Positions 42,627 through 51,590 of a stretch of DNA of 56,706 bases are shown here, piece after piece; the stretch's first letter is position 1; the number at the start of each line of letters is the position of its first letter. The notes under the pieces were generated by a model. That model ran no database searches and was not told where the DNA came from. It saw nothing but the letters and a program-made list of their open reading frames with translations. Made by a program: the position numbers and the translations under genes. Location of the stretch: positions 1 through 56,706 of the forward strand of contig JALONR010000021.1 of NCBI GenBank assembly GCA_025454815.1. The letters are read 5' to 3'. Source of the DNA: Bacteroidales bacterium (lineage in GTDB: Bacteria; Bacteroidota; Bacteroidia; Bacteroidales; VadinHA17).

Positions 42627-43976
42627 ATGAAGAAAAACATTATCCTGATATGTGCGCTGGCGATTTTCGCAGTGCAGGGTGCTGCCGGCCAGCAGGTTGT
42701 TGAATCTGTTGTGGCAGTTGTGGGCAATGAGGTTATCTATCTGTCGGAAATTGAGGGGCAGGTGGTGCAGCTCAAGGCTGACCGTGATCCAACGCCGGTT
42801 GACCAGCTCCGGTGCCGTGTCTTTGAAGACCAGCTGATACAAAAGCTTTTTCTTGACCAGGCAAGGATAGACTCCATTGAAGTTTCAACAGAAAGCGTTG
42901 AAGCCGATCTCAACAGCAGGCTGACTGACTATATCAGGCGTGCCGGCTCGGAGCAGGCCCTGGAGACTTATTTCAACAAGAGCATGGCCGAGATACGCAA
43001 GGATCTTCGCGAGATGCTTACCAACCAGTATATAGTTCAGGAGACCCAGGGGACGATAGCACAGAACATAACCGTCACACCCGAGGAGGTAAAGAAATAT
43101 TACAACACCATCCCGAAGGACTCACTTCCCCTGGTACCGAGGAAGGTACAGCTCAGTATGATATCCGTTGAGCCTCCGGACATGGAGGCCAGCAAGGCTG
43201 AAGTTCGTCAGAGGCTGCTCGATCTCCGCAGTCGTATCATCAACGGCGAGAGTTTCAGCACACTTGCGATACTTTACTCGGAGGACCCCGGCTCTGCACC
43301 TCGAGGAGGTGAACTGGGCTTCAACACACGCGGTGAACTTGCCAAACCCTACGCCGAGGCGGCATGGAGTCTCAAACCGGGTGTGGTTTCCAAGATCGTG
43401 GAGACCGAGTTCGGGTTTCATATAATACAACTGGTGGAGAGGAAGGGTGACATGGTGAACTCACGCCACATCCTCCTTAAGCCGAAACTTTCACCCGAAC
43501 AGACGGAATGGGCCATTCTCAGGCTTGACAGTATAGCCAACTTCATCAGGAGCGACAGTCTTACATTCATCCAGGCTGCAATGAGGTACTCGTCAGACAA
43601 GGCCACCCGGGCCAATGGCGGGAAGATGGTCAGCGAGAATCCCGCCGAAAGAGTCAACTGGCTTACTCTCGATGAGTTACCGAGGGAGATCAACCTCGTT
43701 GTGCGCAACATGAAGCTGGGTGAGATTTCAGAGCCATTCCGAACATCTGATTCCAAGGGCAACAGCATCTACTGCATTGTAAGGCTTGATGACGAGATTC
43801 CGCCGCACAGGGTCAACATGACCGAAGACTACAACTTCCTGGCGGATGCAGCCTTAAGAGACAAGCAGTCCAGGAAATACCAGGAGTGGATTGTTGAGAA
43901 GATCAGGAGGACATACATCCGCATAAGTGATGACTTCCGCGGATGCAACTTCCAGTATTCCGGATGGTTCGAATAG
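42627..43976 (+). CDS. surA: Periplasmic peptidyl-prolyl isomerase SurA
   Basis: A 449-residue periplasmic chaperone/isomerase that carries unfolded outer-membrane proteins. The signal peptide is residues 1-20 (cleaved after AAGQ). The SurA N-domain (about 22-165) opens with VVESVVAVVGNEVIYLSEIE. Parvulin domain 1 (about 170-275) has EDPGSAPRGGELGFNTRGEL and FGFHIIQLVERKGD. Parvulin domain 2 (about 278-390) is more divergent: SRHILLKPKL and SSDKATRANGGKMVSEN. The tail closes the chaperone module. It is the third gene from guaB and 15 bases from the preceding lipoprotein gene. The OstA-like gene starts inside or shortly after its end. Confidence 0.94.
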   Translation: MKKNIILICALAIFAVQGAAGQQVVESVVAVVGNEVIYLSEIEGQVVQLKADRDPTPVDQLRCRVFEDQLIQKLFLDQARIDSIEVSTESVEADLNSRLTDYIRRAGSEQALETYFNKSMAEIRKDLREMLTNQYIVQETQGTIAQNITVTPEEVKKYYNTIPKDSLPLVPRKVQLSMISVEPPDMEASKAEVRQRLLDLRSRIINGESFSTLAILYSEDPGSAPRGGELGFNTRGELAKPYAEAAWSLKPGVVSKIVETEFGFHIIQLVERKGDMVNSRHILLKPKLSPEQTEWAILRLDSIANFIRSDSLTFIQAAMRYSSDKATRANGGKMVSENPAERVNWLTLDELPREINLVVRNMKLGEISEPFRTSDSKGNSIYCIVRLDDEIPPHRVNMTEDYNFLADAALRDKQSRKYQEWIVEKIRRTYIRISDDFRGCNFQYSGWFE

Positions 43977-45910
43977 CCAGGATATGGCTGCGGGGTATTC
44001 CCCGAAATTCTTTAAGGCCGGATTTTTTGAGATGTTCCGCCGACGGCTGCCTTTCTTCAGTCTCTCAGCGTGAACCACGTGCCGGCCGGTTGCTGAGTTT
44101 CCTTTTCCCGGCCACCAACCGGAGTTTATTATCTTCTTTCCCTTTCAGGGGTATCTTACGGATTTTCCCTTTCCTCTTTCTCCTCCTTTCCTCTTCCCTT
44201 CTCAGCGGTCAGGATGCCCCCGGCCGGAGACGTGTTGAGATACTCCATTCTGATTCAATGAGATATGAGCGGCTCGATGGTCGCACACGCAACAGGCTGA
44301 ACGGCAACGTGAACCTGAAGCATAATGATCTGCTCATGAACTGTGACAGTGCCTGGTATTATGATGACACCAACCAGGTGCTGGCCTACAGTAAAATACA
44401 CATCTGGCAGGGAGACACCCTTCACATCCGCGGCCAGTATCTCTCCTACAACGGCAACAGCCGCAAGGCATTCCTCACTGACAGCGTGATCCTGTCAGAC
44501 AATGAGATGACCCTTTATACTGACAAGATTGATTATGATGTAAATACCCAGGTTGCCAATTATGACACCGGGGGACGCATACTGAGCGGCGACAATACCC
44601 TCACCAGCCTGGTGGGAATCTATTACTCCGATCAGAAGATGATCCATTTCCGCGACAGTGTCAGGATTGTCAATCCTGATTACGTGATGACTGCTGACAC
44701 GATGCGTTATGACACCAGCAGGGAGATTGTATGGTTTGCCGGGCCAACAGAGGCTGTGGGTGACAGCATTTATCTCTACTGTGAGAACGGTTGGAGTGAT
44801 ACGAAGAATGATATTTCACAGCTGATGAAGAATGCCGTTCTTGACAACCGTGAGCAGCGGATCACCGGTGACACCCTGTGGTATGATGAGAAGAGCGGTG
44901 AGGGGGAAGCCTTCGGAAATGTAACCATAACAGATACTACAGACAACATAACCGGAGGAGGTGATTATGCATGGTATGTAAAACGTCCTGAACGTTTCCT
45001 GCTCACCGATTCACCATGGTTTACCCTTTATGCCGATGATGATACTCTTACCCTGAGGGCTGACACACTGAGGGCCATACCTGTTGCAGACACTGCCGGC
45101 ATCAACCACAGGTTGCTTAAAGCGTACCACAGTTGTACAATCTTCAGCCGCGAGATGCAGGGATTGTGTGACTCCCTCTCCTATTCATTCCAGGATTCTG
45201 TCATAAGGTTATACCAGGATCCCATTGTCTGGTCTCGGGAAAATCAGATGACAGCTGATTCCATAGCTCTGTATACCGTCAACAGCAAGGCTGATCATAT
45301 GGAGATGTACAACAACGCTTTCGTGGTAAGCTCTGTTGACACTGCAAGGTATGATCAGATCAGCGGGAAAAACCTGTCAGGTTATTTTGTTGACAATAAG
45401 CTTTACAGGATCAAGGTCACCGGGAACGGTGAGGCAATTTATTATGTGGTGGACGGCAATGAGCTGGTTGGGGTGAACAGGGCGCGGAGCGCCACCATTG
45501 AAATCTTTATTGAGGACAGCAAGATAGTTGAGATATACCAGAACCAGAGTCCAGACGGGACCATGAATCCGCCGTTCAAGATCCCTGACACTGACATGCG
45601 GCTTGACGGATTCAGGTGGCATCCCGACCTGCGTCCTGCCCGCAGGATTGAGGGCCGGATTGAAGTCAACCCGGATGAGCAGGTCAGGGAAGAGATTCCT
45701 GAGGAATATTCACCTGACAATGAAACCGGCAGCAATGATCCGGTGGGAAAGCAGGGCGGTGACAACCCTCAGAAATCACCTGTTAATGAGTCTGGCAGCA
45801 ATGATTCCGTCGGGAATCCTGGCAGTTCCGTCCCGGAAAAGAAACCGGAAAGGATTACCCCAGTGAAAGGCACCGGCCGAAAATCCGTTGTAAAATCTCC
45901 CAGAAGCTGA
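43964..45910 (+). CDS. OstA-like LPS-transport protein
   Basis: Probable periplasmic member of the LptA/LptD-N (OstA) beta-jellyroll family, which carries lipopolysaccharide to the outer membrane. About 648 residues from the ATG at 43964. The signal-like segment ILRIFPFLFLLLSSSLLSGQ is 65 residues in, so the real start is unclear: TTG at 44090 gives a neat signal peptide, and an ATG at 44032 opens MFRRRLPFFSLS in another frame. After it come repeated strands of the OstA type: VEILHSDSMRYERL, then NGNVNLKHNDLLMNCDSAWYY and VLAYSKIHI. These run to about residue 540. The last 80 residues are a disordered acidic tail with GSNDPVG/GSNDSVG repeats. The operon context (surA) supports the role. Confidence 0.85.
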   Translation: MVRIARIWLRGIPRNSLRPDFLRCSADGCLSSVSQREPRAGRLLSFLFPATNRSLLSSFPFRGILRIFPFLFLLLSSSLLSGQDAPGRRRVEILHSDSMRYERLDGRTRNRLNGNVNLKHNDLLMNCDSAWYYDDTNQVLAYSKIHIWQGDTLHIRGQYLSYNGNSRKAFLTDSVILSDNEMTLYTDKIDYDVNTQVANYDTGGRILSGDNTLTSLVGIYYSDQKMIHFRDSVRIVNPDYVMTADTMRYDTSREIVWFAGPTEAVGDSIYLYCENGWSDTKNDISQLMKNAVLDNREQRITGDTLWYDEKSGEGEAFGNVTITDTTDNITGGGDYAWYVKRPERFLLTDSPWFTLYADDDTLTLRADTLRAIPVADTAGINHRLLKAYHSCTIFSREMQGLCDSLSYSFQDSVIRLYQDPIVWSRENQMTADSIALYTVNSKADHMEMYNNAFVVSSVDTARYDQISGKNLSGYFVDNKLYRIKVTGNGEAIYYVVDGNELVGVNRARSATIEIFIEDSKIVEIYQNQSPDGTMNPPFKIPDTDMRLDGFRWHPDLRPARRIEGRIEVNPDEQVREEIPEEYSPDNETGSNDPVGKQGGDNPQKSPVNESGSNDSVGNPGSSVPEKKPERITPVKGTGRKSVVKSPRS

Positions 45911-45966
45911 ATCCCGCCTCCTGAATATCTGTTAAGCAGTCTCCCCGAAGCTGAATCCCGCCTCCT
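45903..45966. repeat. 20-bp direct repeat at the end of the OstA-like gene
   Basis: GAAGCTGAATCCCGCCTCCT occurs at about 45903-45922 and again at 45947-45966, 44 bases apart. The first copy includes the stop codon. It looks like a recent short duplication. Confidence 0.7.
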
Positions 45967-45977
45967 AAAAACCGAAG

Positions 45978-46013
45978 TGCCTGAAGTTGTCATCTAAATG
46001 ACTCCCCAGGCAC
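45978..46013. repeat. Hairpin between the OstA-like and DUF2795 genes
   Basis: GTGCCTG (45978-45984) pairs with CAGGCAC (46007-46013), with an inner GTCAT/ATGAC stem. There is no U-tract. It lies between convergent gene ends and may act as a transcript end. Confidence 0.45.
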
Positions 46014-46038
46014 CTGGTTAGTTTATAGCAATTGGTTG

Positions 46039-46260
46039 CTAGTACTCGTCTTCGTTAAAGAAGAAGTCGTCCTTTGACGGGTAGTCAGGCCAGATATCCT
46101 CTATACTTTCATAGATATCTCCCTCATCTTCAATCTCCTGCAGGTTTTCTATGACCTCCATAGGGGCACCTGACCTTATCGCGTAGTCAATGAGCTCGTC
46201 CTTTGTGGCGGGCCATGGCGCATCTTCAAGTTTTGATGCCAATTCAAGTGTCCAGTACAT
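46039..46260 (-). CDS. DUF2795 family protein
   Basis: A 73-residue acidic protein. MYWTLELASKLEDAPWPATKDELIDYAIRSG and VIENLQEIEDEGDIYESIEDIWPDYP fit the DUF2795 family, small proteins of unknown function that are common in Bacteroidota. It has no signal peptide or membrane helix. It stands alone, 91 bases from the adenosyltransferase gene upstream. Confidence 0.88.
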   Translation of the reverse strand: MYWTLELASKLEDAPWPATKDELIDYAIRSGAPMEVIENLQEIEDEGDIYESIEDIWPDYPSKDDFFFNEDEY

Positions 46261-46350
46261 ATATGAGATAGTTATATATTACCCTTCATTGAGTCCGCAA
46301 ATATAAAATTATTTGGAATAAAAAAAGATTGTAAGGAGTTTTTAAGCCGA

Positions 46351-46902
46351 TTATTTTGACTTTTTAGCCGGGACCCATTTAACCTCCTCTGTTCCAAGTT
46401 CATACGTCAGACACCTGGTCAGTACGAAGAGGTAATCGGAGAGGCGGTTCAGGTATTTTATGACGTCAGGGTCAGTATTTTCGGATTCATTCAGCCGCAG
46501 GAGTGCGCGTTCTGCACGGCGGCAAACGCAACGGGCGATGTTGGCTGTGGATGCTGAATGGTTGCCACCGGGGAGGACAAATGACTGGAGTTTCGGAAGT
46601 TTAGACTCCATCCGGTCAATAGAGCTCTCAAGCCGGCTTGTATCCTCTATATAAATTCCTTCAGGAACCTTTGCCGTTGGGTGGGTTGCGATGATGGTGC
46701 AGCATGACATGAGTGTCGACTGGATATCAATCAGTTCATCACTGGGAACGCAGAACTGTTCAGCAGAGCGAAGCATGCCTATCCAGGCGATGAGTTCATC
46801 AAGCGTGCCGTATGCTTCTATACGGGGATGGTGTTTCGGAAGTCTTACTCCACCGATGACTGATGTTTCGCCCTTGTCTCCGGTTTTAGTATATATCTTC
46901 AT
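46351..46902 (-). CDS. ATP:cob(I)alamin adenosyltransferase (PduO type)
   Basis: Makes adenosylcobalamin, the cofactor of enzymes such as methylmalonyl-CoA mutase. The 183-residue protein starts MKIYTKTGDKGETSVIGGVR, the ATP-binding opening of the PduO family. It contains the conserved RIEAYGTLDELIAWIG and late motifs RCVCRRAERALLRL and YLNRLSDYLFVLTRCL. The members are trimers with the active site at subunit borders. No mutase or cobalamin gene lies next to it in this window. The 127 bases upstream hold no feature I can name. Confidence 0.95.
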   Translation of the reverse strand: MKIYTKTGDKGETSVIGGVRLPKHHPRIEAYGTLDELIAWIGMLRSAEQFCVPSDELIDIQSTLMSCCTIIATHPTAKVPEGIYIEDTSRLESSIDRMESKLPKLQSFVLPGGNHSASTANIARCVCRRAERALLRLNESENTDPDVIKYLNRLSDYLFVLTRCLTYELGTEEVKWVPAKKSK

Positions 46903-47029
46903 CTTATGCCAGTTGAGAAATCAGTTAGAGGGTTCCTATTGCGCAAGGTAGTCAGAATTGGCAACATGAAACCAAACTGTTCATTTTCTTTTTGGCTGGA
47001 AATTTTCCGTCAGAAATGCAGGCTGGAGG

Positions 47030-47740
47030 TTATTTCTTTCTTACCTCGATGCGGTTCTCATTAACGTAATCTGCTGACACCTCTCCGTCCATAAGTTTAA
47101 TGATCCTGTGTGCGTGACGGGCGATATCTTCCTCGTGAGTAACCACTATGACCGTGTTGCCGTCATCATGGATCTTGTCAAGCAGGCCCATGATGTCATA
47201 TGAAGTCTTGCTGTCAAGGTTACCTGTTGGTTCGTCGGCGAGGATGATTGAGGGGTTATTGACCAGTGCCCTGGCTATGGCCACTCTCTGGCGCTGACCG
47301 CCCGAAAGCTCGTTGGGTTTATGTGTCATCCTGTCTCCCAGTCCAACCAGGTTCAGTGTTTTAATTGCATGCTCCTCCCTTTCATGCCGGGGAATACCGG
47401 CATAGATAAGAGGTAATGTGACGTTTTCAAGTGCGGTGTATCTCGGAAGCAGGTTGAAGGTCTGGAATACGAACCCGATTTCCTTGTTTCGTATCTCTGC
47501 AAGTCTGTCGTCTTCCATTTTGCTGACATCGGTACCGTTAAGGACATATTGTCCCTTTGTTGGTGTGTCAAGGCAGCCCAGGATGTTCATCAGAGTTGAC
47601 TTACCCGAGCCTGAGGGGCCCATTATGGCTACGTATTCGTTCCGTTTGATTTCCAGTGATACTGAGCGCAGGGCCCTTACAATGACTGAACCTACCTGGT
47701 AGTTCTTGACGATATCCGCAATATCAATGACCTTATCCAT
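47030..47740 (-). CDS. ABC transporter ATP-binding protein (MacB/LolD-like)
   Basis: A 236-residue ATPase of the MacB/LolD/FtsE branch. Walker A is [12 protein letters not shown], the Q-loop is [16 protein letters not shown], the signature is [15 protein letters not shown] and Walker B is [15 protein letters not shown]. The H-loop is [14 protein letters not shown]. LolD/MacB-type permeases (FtsX family) are expected partners but none is adjacent. The next gene upstream on the same strand is a methyltransferase. Lipoprotein sorting or efflux cannot be chosen from the sequence. Confidence 0.93.
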   Translation of the reverse strand: MDKVIDIADIVKNYQVGSVIVRALRSVSLEIKRNEYVAIMGPSGSGKSTLMNILGCLDTPTKGQYVLNGTDVSKMEDDRLAEIRNKEIGFVFQTFNLLPRYTALENVTLPLIYAGIPRHEREEHAIKTLNLVGLGDRMTHKPNELSGGQRQRVAIARALVNNPSIILADEPTGNLDSKTSYDIMGLLDKIHDDGNTVIVVTHEEDIARHAHRIIKLMDGEVSADYVNENRIEVRKK

Positions 47741-47811
47741 TCCTTTTTCATTAAAGTCCCGAAATTAGTTCAATTTACGCTATTATAATGTTATAGTCCT
47801 GTTATTTTTTG

Positions 47812-48837
47812 TTAACATCTGACCCTGTAATGGCCCGGGGTGATGTTCCGGAGGAAGAAAAGCATTCCGAAGCGGAATGTTTCAACCGATACCGGGGCCG
47901 GTTGAAAGTTAATCCCCTGAAGAGTCTCACTGTCACCATTAGTTCCGGTGGTGCTTGCGCGAAGAGTCTGTGAACGCATGTCTGTCCGGGTTTGCTGGTC
48001 ACCCGACAGTATTTGCCACATGGTGCTCATATCGCTGTTCATCCGGATATCATCAGCCACGATAATCATCTCCTCTCCCATTTTCCTTATGGTCTTAACG
48101 TACCTTATGGTCTTAACGTAGTATGCAAGAGCCGCGCCCCTGTGGTTACCGTCGATAAAAGCCATTTCAACATCTGTTCCCAGGCTGATGAGGTGGCTGA
48201 GTGCCTCAAAGAATTCCATGCATAGCACTTCAGCGTTGCGGGCGCCATGTTTACGGAGGTTTTCACCGGCGATGGCTGCCAGTTCGGGGCTTCCTTCCAC
48301 TGAAATCACCCTCCTGTCAGGAGCTGCAAGTGCCAGTGCCAGTGTGCTTATCCCGAGGGAGGTACCCAGTTCCAGTATTACCGGGCCTTGCCGCCTCGCC
48401 AATCCAGGCGCGTGTGGGTGCCGTTGCCCTGTACTGTCTTCCTGACCCTGTCGCGGCCCGGCTCCTGTATCCATAACAGGTTGCTGCCCTGGCCACATCT
48501 CCGGGCCTGGCTGCGGCGCTGCCCTGTAGTTCTTATCCTGCTGCAATCCATCCCCCGTCCCTGGATCAGAAGGCATTACTCTCCCCCTCTCCCTCATCCT
48601 AATCATGTCAAGGTTTCCTGCTATCCTTGCCAGGAGTGCCGCATCTTTGTGGGGAAGCGCTGCGGCAGCAGCTACCTGTCTGATACTCCTCTCCTCTCCC
48701 CTCATCACGAAAGATCCTGCTCCCAGGTCATGCACCTTCACCATCCTGGTATCAGCCAGCATCTCCCGCCTCAGGCTCTCAACCTCACGAATGACAGCCC
48801 TGTCGGTCCGGCCTCCCAGCACCTGCGTGAAAATCAT
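47812..48837 (-). CDS. Class I SAM-dependent methyltransferase with low-complexity linker
   Basis: A 341-residue protein from the ATG at 48837; the earlier start at 48891 lies in a tandem repeat and adds repeat-coded residues. The N-part holds AGSFVMRGEERSIRQVAAAA. A linker of about 65 residues, rich in Gly, Pro and Gln (PQPGPEMWPGQQPVM), follows. The Rossmann part begins VILELGTSLGISTLALAL (motif I), then VEGSPELAAIA and VEMAFIDGNHRG. This matches the O-methyltransferase family 24 fold as seen in Bacteroidota. The substrate is unknown. An 18-bp in-frame duplication gives YVKTIRYVKTIR in place of one copy. It is divergent from recG. Confidence 0.85.
   Translation of the reverse strand: MIFTQVLGGRTDRAVIREVESLRREMLADTRMVKVHDLGAGSFVMRGEERSIRQVAAAAALPHKDAALLARIAGNLDMIRMRERGRVMPSDPGTGDGLQQDKNYRAAPQPGPEMWPGQQPVMDTGAGPRQGQEDSTGQRHPHAPGLARRQGPVILELGTSLGISTLALALAAPDRRVISVEGSPELAAIAGENLRKHGARNAEVLCMEFFEALSHLISLGTDVEMAFIDGNHRGAALAYYVKTIRYVKTIRKMGEEMIIVADDIRMNSDMSTMWQILSGDQQTRTDMRSQTLRASTTGTNGDSETLQGINFQPAPVSVETFRFGMLFFLRNITPGHYRVRC
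48085..48120. repeat. 18-bp tandem duplication inside the methyltransferase gene
   Basis: CCTTATGGTCTTAACGTA occurs twice in a row (48085-48102, 48103-48120). It is identical and in frame, and duplicates the hexapeptide YVKTIR in the methyltransferase. Confidence 0.95.
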
Positions 48838-48867
48838 TGTCCCATGGAGACACATTCCCACACAGAC

Positions 48868-49060
48868 TTCATTTTCAAGCCAATGCCCCACGGAGACTCA
48901 TTTCTTCACAGAGTTCATTTTCAAGCCAATGCCCCATGGAGACTCATTTCTTCACAGAGTTCATTTTCAAGCTAATGCCCCATGGAGACTCATTTCTTCA
49001 CAGAGTTCATTTTCAAGCCAATGCCCCACGGAGACTCATTTCTTCACAGAGTTCATTTGT
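48868..49060. repeat. 46-bp tandem repeat array between the methyltransferase and recG
   Basis: TTCATTTTCAAGCCAATGCC starts at 48868, 48914, 48960 and 49006, with a partial copy at 49052: exactly 46 bases apart. A degenerate unit extends leftward toward 48841. Copies differ by one or two bases only (CCAATG/CTAATG, CCACGG/CCATGG). On the minus strand each unit carries an ATG in the context GTCTCCATGGGG, similar to the start region of the methyltransferase. The array lies in the divergent upstream region. There are no spacers, so it is not CRISPR. Confidence 0.95.
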
Positions 49061-49108
49061 AACCCGTCCAAAATTAACTAATTTCGGTGATTATCTTTTT
49101 TGCCTTGC

Positions 49109-51217
49109 ATGATGTCTGAATTGCTTGACAGTGAGATCAAATTCCTTCCCGGTGTTGGCCCGAAACGGGCTGAGCTGCTGCAGGCCGAGGCAGACATCCA
49201 TACCTTCCGTGATCTCATTTACTACTTTCCTTATAAGTATGTCGACAAAACACGCTTCTACAAGGTGAAGGAGCTTGACACAGACATGCAGTATGTGCAG
49301 GTAAAGGGCAAGATCAGGCGTTTCACAACCGAGGGCGGCGGGTCGGCACGCAGGCTTACGGCCGACTTCTATGACGAGACCGGCGTTGTAAAACTGGTAT
49401 GGTTCAAGGGACATAAATGGGTTCTTAACGCCTATAAGCCTGAAAAAGAATACATTATATTCGGCAAACCAACACTGTTCAGCGGGGCATTCAATATTGT
49501 CCATCCCGAGATAGAGGAGTCTGAGAAACGGGAGACCAGGGTTTCATCGGCGCTGGAGGCTCAATACAGCACCACCGAGAAGATGAAGGATCACTTTCTT
49601 CACTCGAAAGCAGTTGCAAAGCTGATGGCAACAGCTTTTTCGATGCCTGCTCTTCGTATTCCGGAAACCCTTCCTCCTGCTGTAACCGGTCCTCTGAAGC
49701 TGATGAGCCTGTCCGATGCCCTCTTCCGGATTCACTTTCCTGATTCTAATACTGACATCGAAAACGCCCGGTTCAGACTTAAGTTCGAGGAGCTCTTTTA
49801 CATCCAGCTTAACCTGCTGAGATACAAGGGTAACCGGGCAAAGAACACTCACGGTTTTGTCTTTTCAGTGGTTGGAGAGAGGCTGAATTCGTTTTACGCG
49901 AACAATCTCCCCTTTGCGCTTACTGAGGCACAGAAGAGGGTGATCCGTGAGATCCGTGCTGATCTCGGCAGCGGGCGGCAGATGAACAGGCTTTTGCAGG
50001 GCGATGTAGGGAGCGGCAAGACGATGGTTGCCCTGATGAGCATGCTGATTGGTGCTGACAACGGGTTCCAGGGTTGCCTGATGGCACCCACTGAAGTGCT
50101 TGCAATTCAGCATTATAATTCAATCAGCCGGTTTGTTGAAGGGATTGATGCCAACGTGGCACTGCTGACAGGTTCTACAAAGCGGAGTGAAAGAACACGA
50201 ATTGAAAAGGGGTTGCTTGACGGCTCCATTGATATCCTTATCGGGACTCATGCACTCATCGAGGAGAACGTAAAGTATAAGAACCTCGGGCTGGTGATCA
50301 TTGATGAGCAGCACCGTTTCGGGGTGGCGCAGAGGGCGAAGCTCTGGCAGAAAAGTGATTGTCCTCCGCACGTACTGGTAATGACCGCGACACCTATTCC
50401 GAGGACCCTGGCAATGACCCTGTACGGTGATCTCGATGTCTCCGTGATTGATGAGATGCCTCCGGGTAGGAAGCCGATAAAGACGATGGCCTTCACCGAT
50501 GCGGAGCGGGAGAAGGTGTTTGGATTCATGAGGAGACAGATTGAGGACGGGCGCCAGATATATGTGGTATACCCGTTGATAAAGGAGTCGGAGTCACTTG
50601 ATTACAAGGATCTTGAGGACGGGTTGGAGAGCATGGCACGTGCTTTCCCCCCGCCGCAATATTGCATCAGTGTAGTTCATGGGAGGATGACAACAAAGGA
50701 CAAGGAGATCTCGATGAATCTCTTCCGCAGCGGGCAGGCACATATAATGGTTGCCACCACGGTAATTGAGGTGGGTGTTGATATCCCGAATGCAAGTGTA
50801 ATGGTGATTGAGAGTGCGGAGCGTTTCGGTCTCTCGCAGCTGCATCAGTTGCGCGGACGGGTAGGCCGTGGCGCAGACCAGTCGTACTGCATACTTATGA
50901 CTTCGCACAGGTTGTCGGCGGATGCCACTGAGCGCATCAATACGATGATTGCCACCAATGACGGTTTTGAGATTGCGGAGGCTGACCTGCGGATGCGCGG
51001 GCCGGGTGACCTGGAGGGGACGCAGCAGAGCGGGATGCCCTTTGACCTTAAGATAGCCGACCTCGGAAAAGACGGGCAGATACTGAACCTGGCCCGTTCC
51101 CGTGCCGGGGAGATACTGGCTGATGATCCGGAGCTCAGCCAGCCCGGGAACCAGTTGCTCAGTCTCAACCTGAGAAAGCTCTTCGGCAGGAAGTTCTCAT
51201 GGAGTGAGATAAGTTGA
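49109..51217 (+). CDS. recG: ATP-dependent DNA helicase RecG
   Basis: A 702-residue helicase that reverses stalled forks and moves Holliday junctions. The start is the ATG at 49109 or 49112 (MMSELLDSEIKFLPGVGPKRAELL). The wedge/OB domain (about 60-160) contains VQVKGKIRRF and FYDETGVVKLVWFKG. The helicase core has Walker A LLQGDVGSGKTMVALM, DEQH-like VIIDEQHRFGVAQRAKL and TATPIPRTLAMTLYGDLD (motif III). Motif VI is QLHQLRGRVGRGADQSYC. The C-terminal TRG-like part ends SLNLRKLFGRKFSW. Full length. A 46-bp repeat array sits just upstream. Confidence 0.96.
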   Translation: MMSELLDSEIKFLPGVGPKRAELLQAEADIHTFRDLIYYFPYKYVDKTRFYKVKELDTDMQYVQVKGKIRRFTTEGGGSARRLTADFYDETGVVKLVWFKGHKWVLNAYKPEKEYIIFGKPTLFSGAFNIVHPEIEESEKRETRVSSALEAQYSTTEKMKDHFLHSKAVAKLMATAFSMPALRIPETLPPAVTGPLKLMSLSDALFRIHFPDSNTDIENARFRLKFEELFYIQLNLLRYKGNRAKNTHGFVFSVVGERLNSFYANNLPFALTEAQKRVIREIRADLGSGRQMNRLLQGDVGSGKTMVALMSMLIGADNGFQGCLMAPTEVLAIQHYNSISRFVEGIDANVALLTGSTKRSERTRIEKGLLDGSIDILIGTHALIEENVKYKNLGLVIIDEQHRFGVAQRAKLWQKSDCPPHVLVMTATPIPRTLAMTLYGDLDVSVIDEMPPGRKPIKTMAFTDAEREKVFGFMRRQIEDGRQIYVVYPLIKESESLDYKDLEDGLESMARAFPPPQYCISVVHGRMTTKDKEISMNLFRSGQAHIMVATTVIEVGVDIPNASVMVIESAERFGLSQLHQLRGRVGRGADQSYCILMTSHRLSADATERINTMIATNDGFEIAEADLRMRGPGDLEGTQQSGMPFDLKIADLGKDGQILNLARSRAGEILADDPELSQPGNQLLSLNLRKLFGRKFSWSEIS

Positions 51218-51289
51218 GCTCCGCAATCAGAACCATTGCAGGTCCTGATTCTCAAACCGTCCATCGCGATACACTTATGGCAATTCGTC

Positions 51290-51416
51290 TTCAAGATTAG
51301 TTTATCCCAGCTTGCGCGCCGCACATCGCAAATCGCCAACCGGTATTCTCAATCCGCAATTCAGGCCTTCAAGATTAGCTTATCCCAGCTTGCGCGCCGC
51401 ACATCGCAAATCGCCA
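51290..51416. repeat. Two 49-bp direct repeats, 78 bases apart, in the recG-rnf gap
   Basis: TTCAAGATTAG(T/C)TTATCCCAG... runs at 51290-51338 and again at 51368-51416 with one mismatch. Each contains CTTGCGCGCCGCACATCGC and ATCGCAAATCGCCA. The gap 51218-51590 (373 bases) holds no gene I can support. Part of it (51430-51530) is C-rich. Confidence 0.85.
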
Positions 51417-51590
51417 GTCACGCATCCCACACCTCACATCCTCAGCTCTGTTGATTTTCCCGCCCAAAACCCCCTATCCACCTGACCTTCAGACCTTATG
51501 GCACCATGACACTCTGACCCGTGAAAATAATGACTATTGTTATAGAAAATTTCCCCTTAATTCCTTAAAATTGCCCTTCAATAATTTCTG

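Noticed and set aside
41784-42842. 352-codon antisense ORF over the SurA-like genes
   Set aside because: The plus-strand genes have clear family motifs, signal peptides and operon spacing. The antisense frame is a codon-usage shadow.
48388-48975. 195-codon plus-strand ORF opposite the methyltransferase
   Set aside because: It lies opposite a supported gene and runs into the 46-bp repeat; no domain is visible.
48868-49060. 46-bp repeat array as a CRISPR array
   Set aside because: The units are joined head to tail without unique spacers, and no cas gene is in the window.
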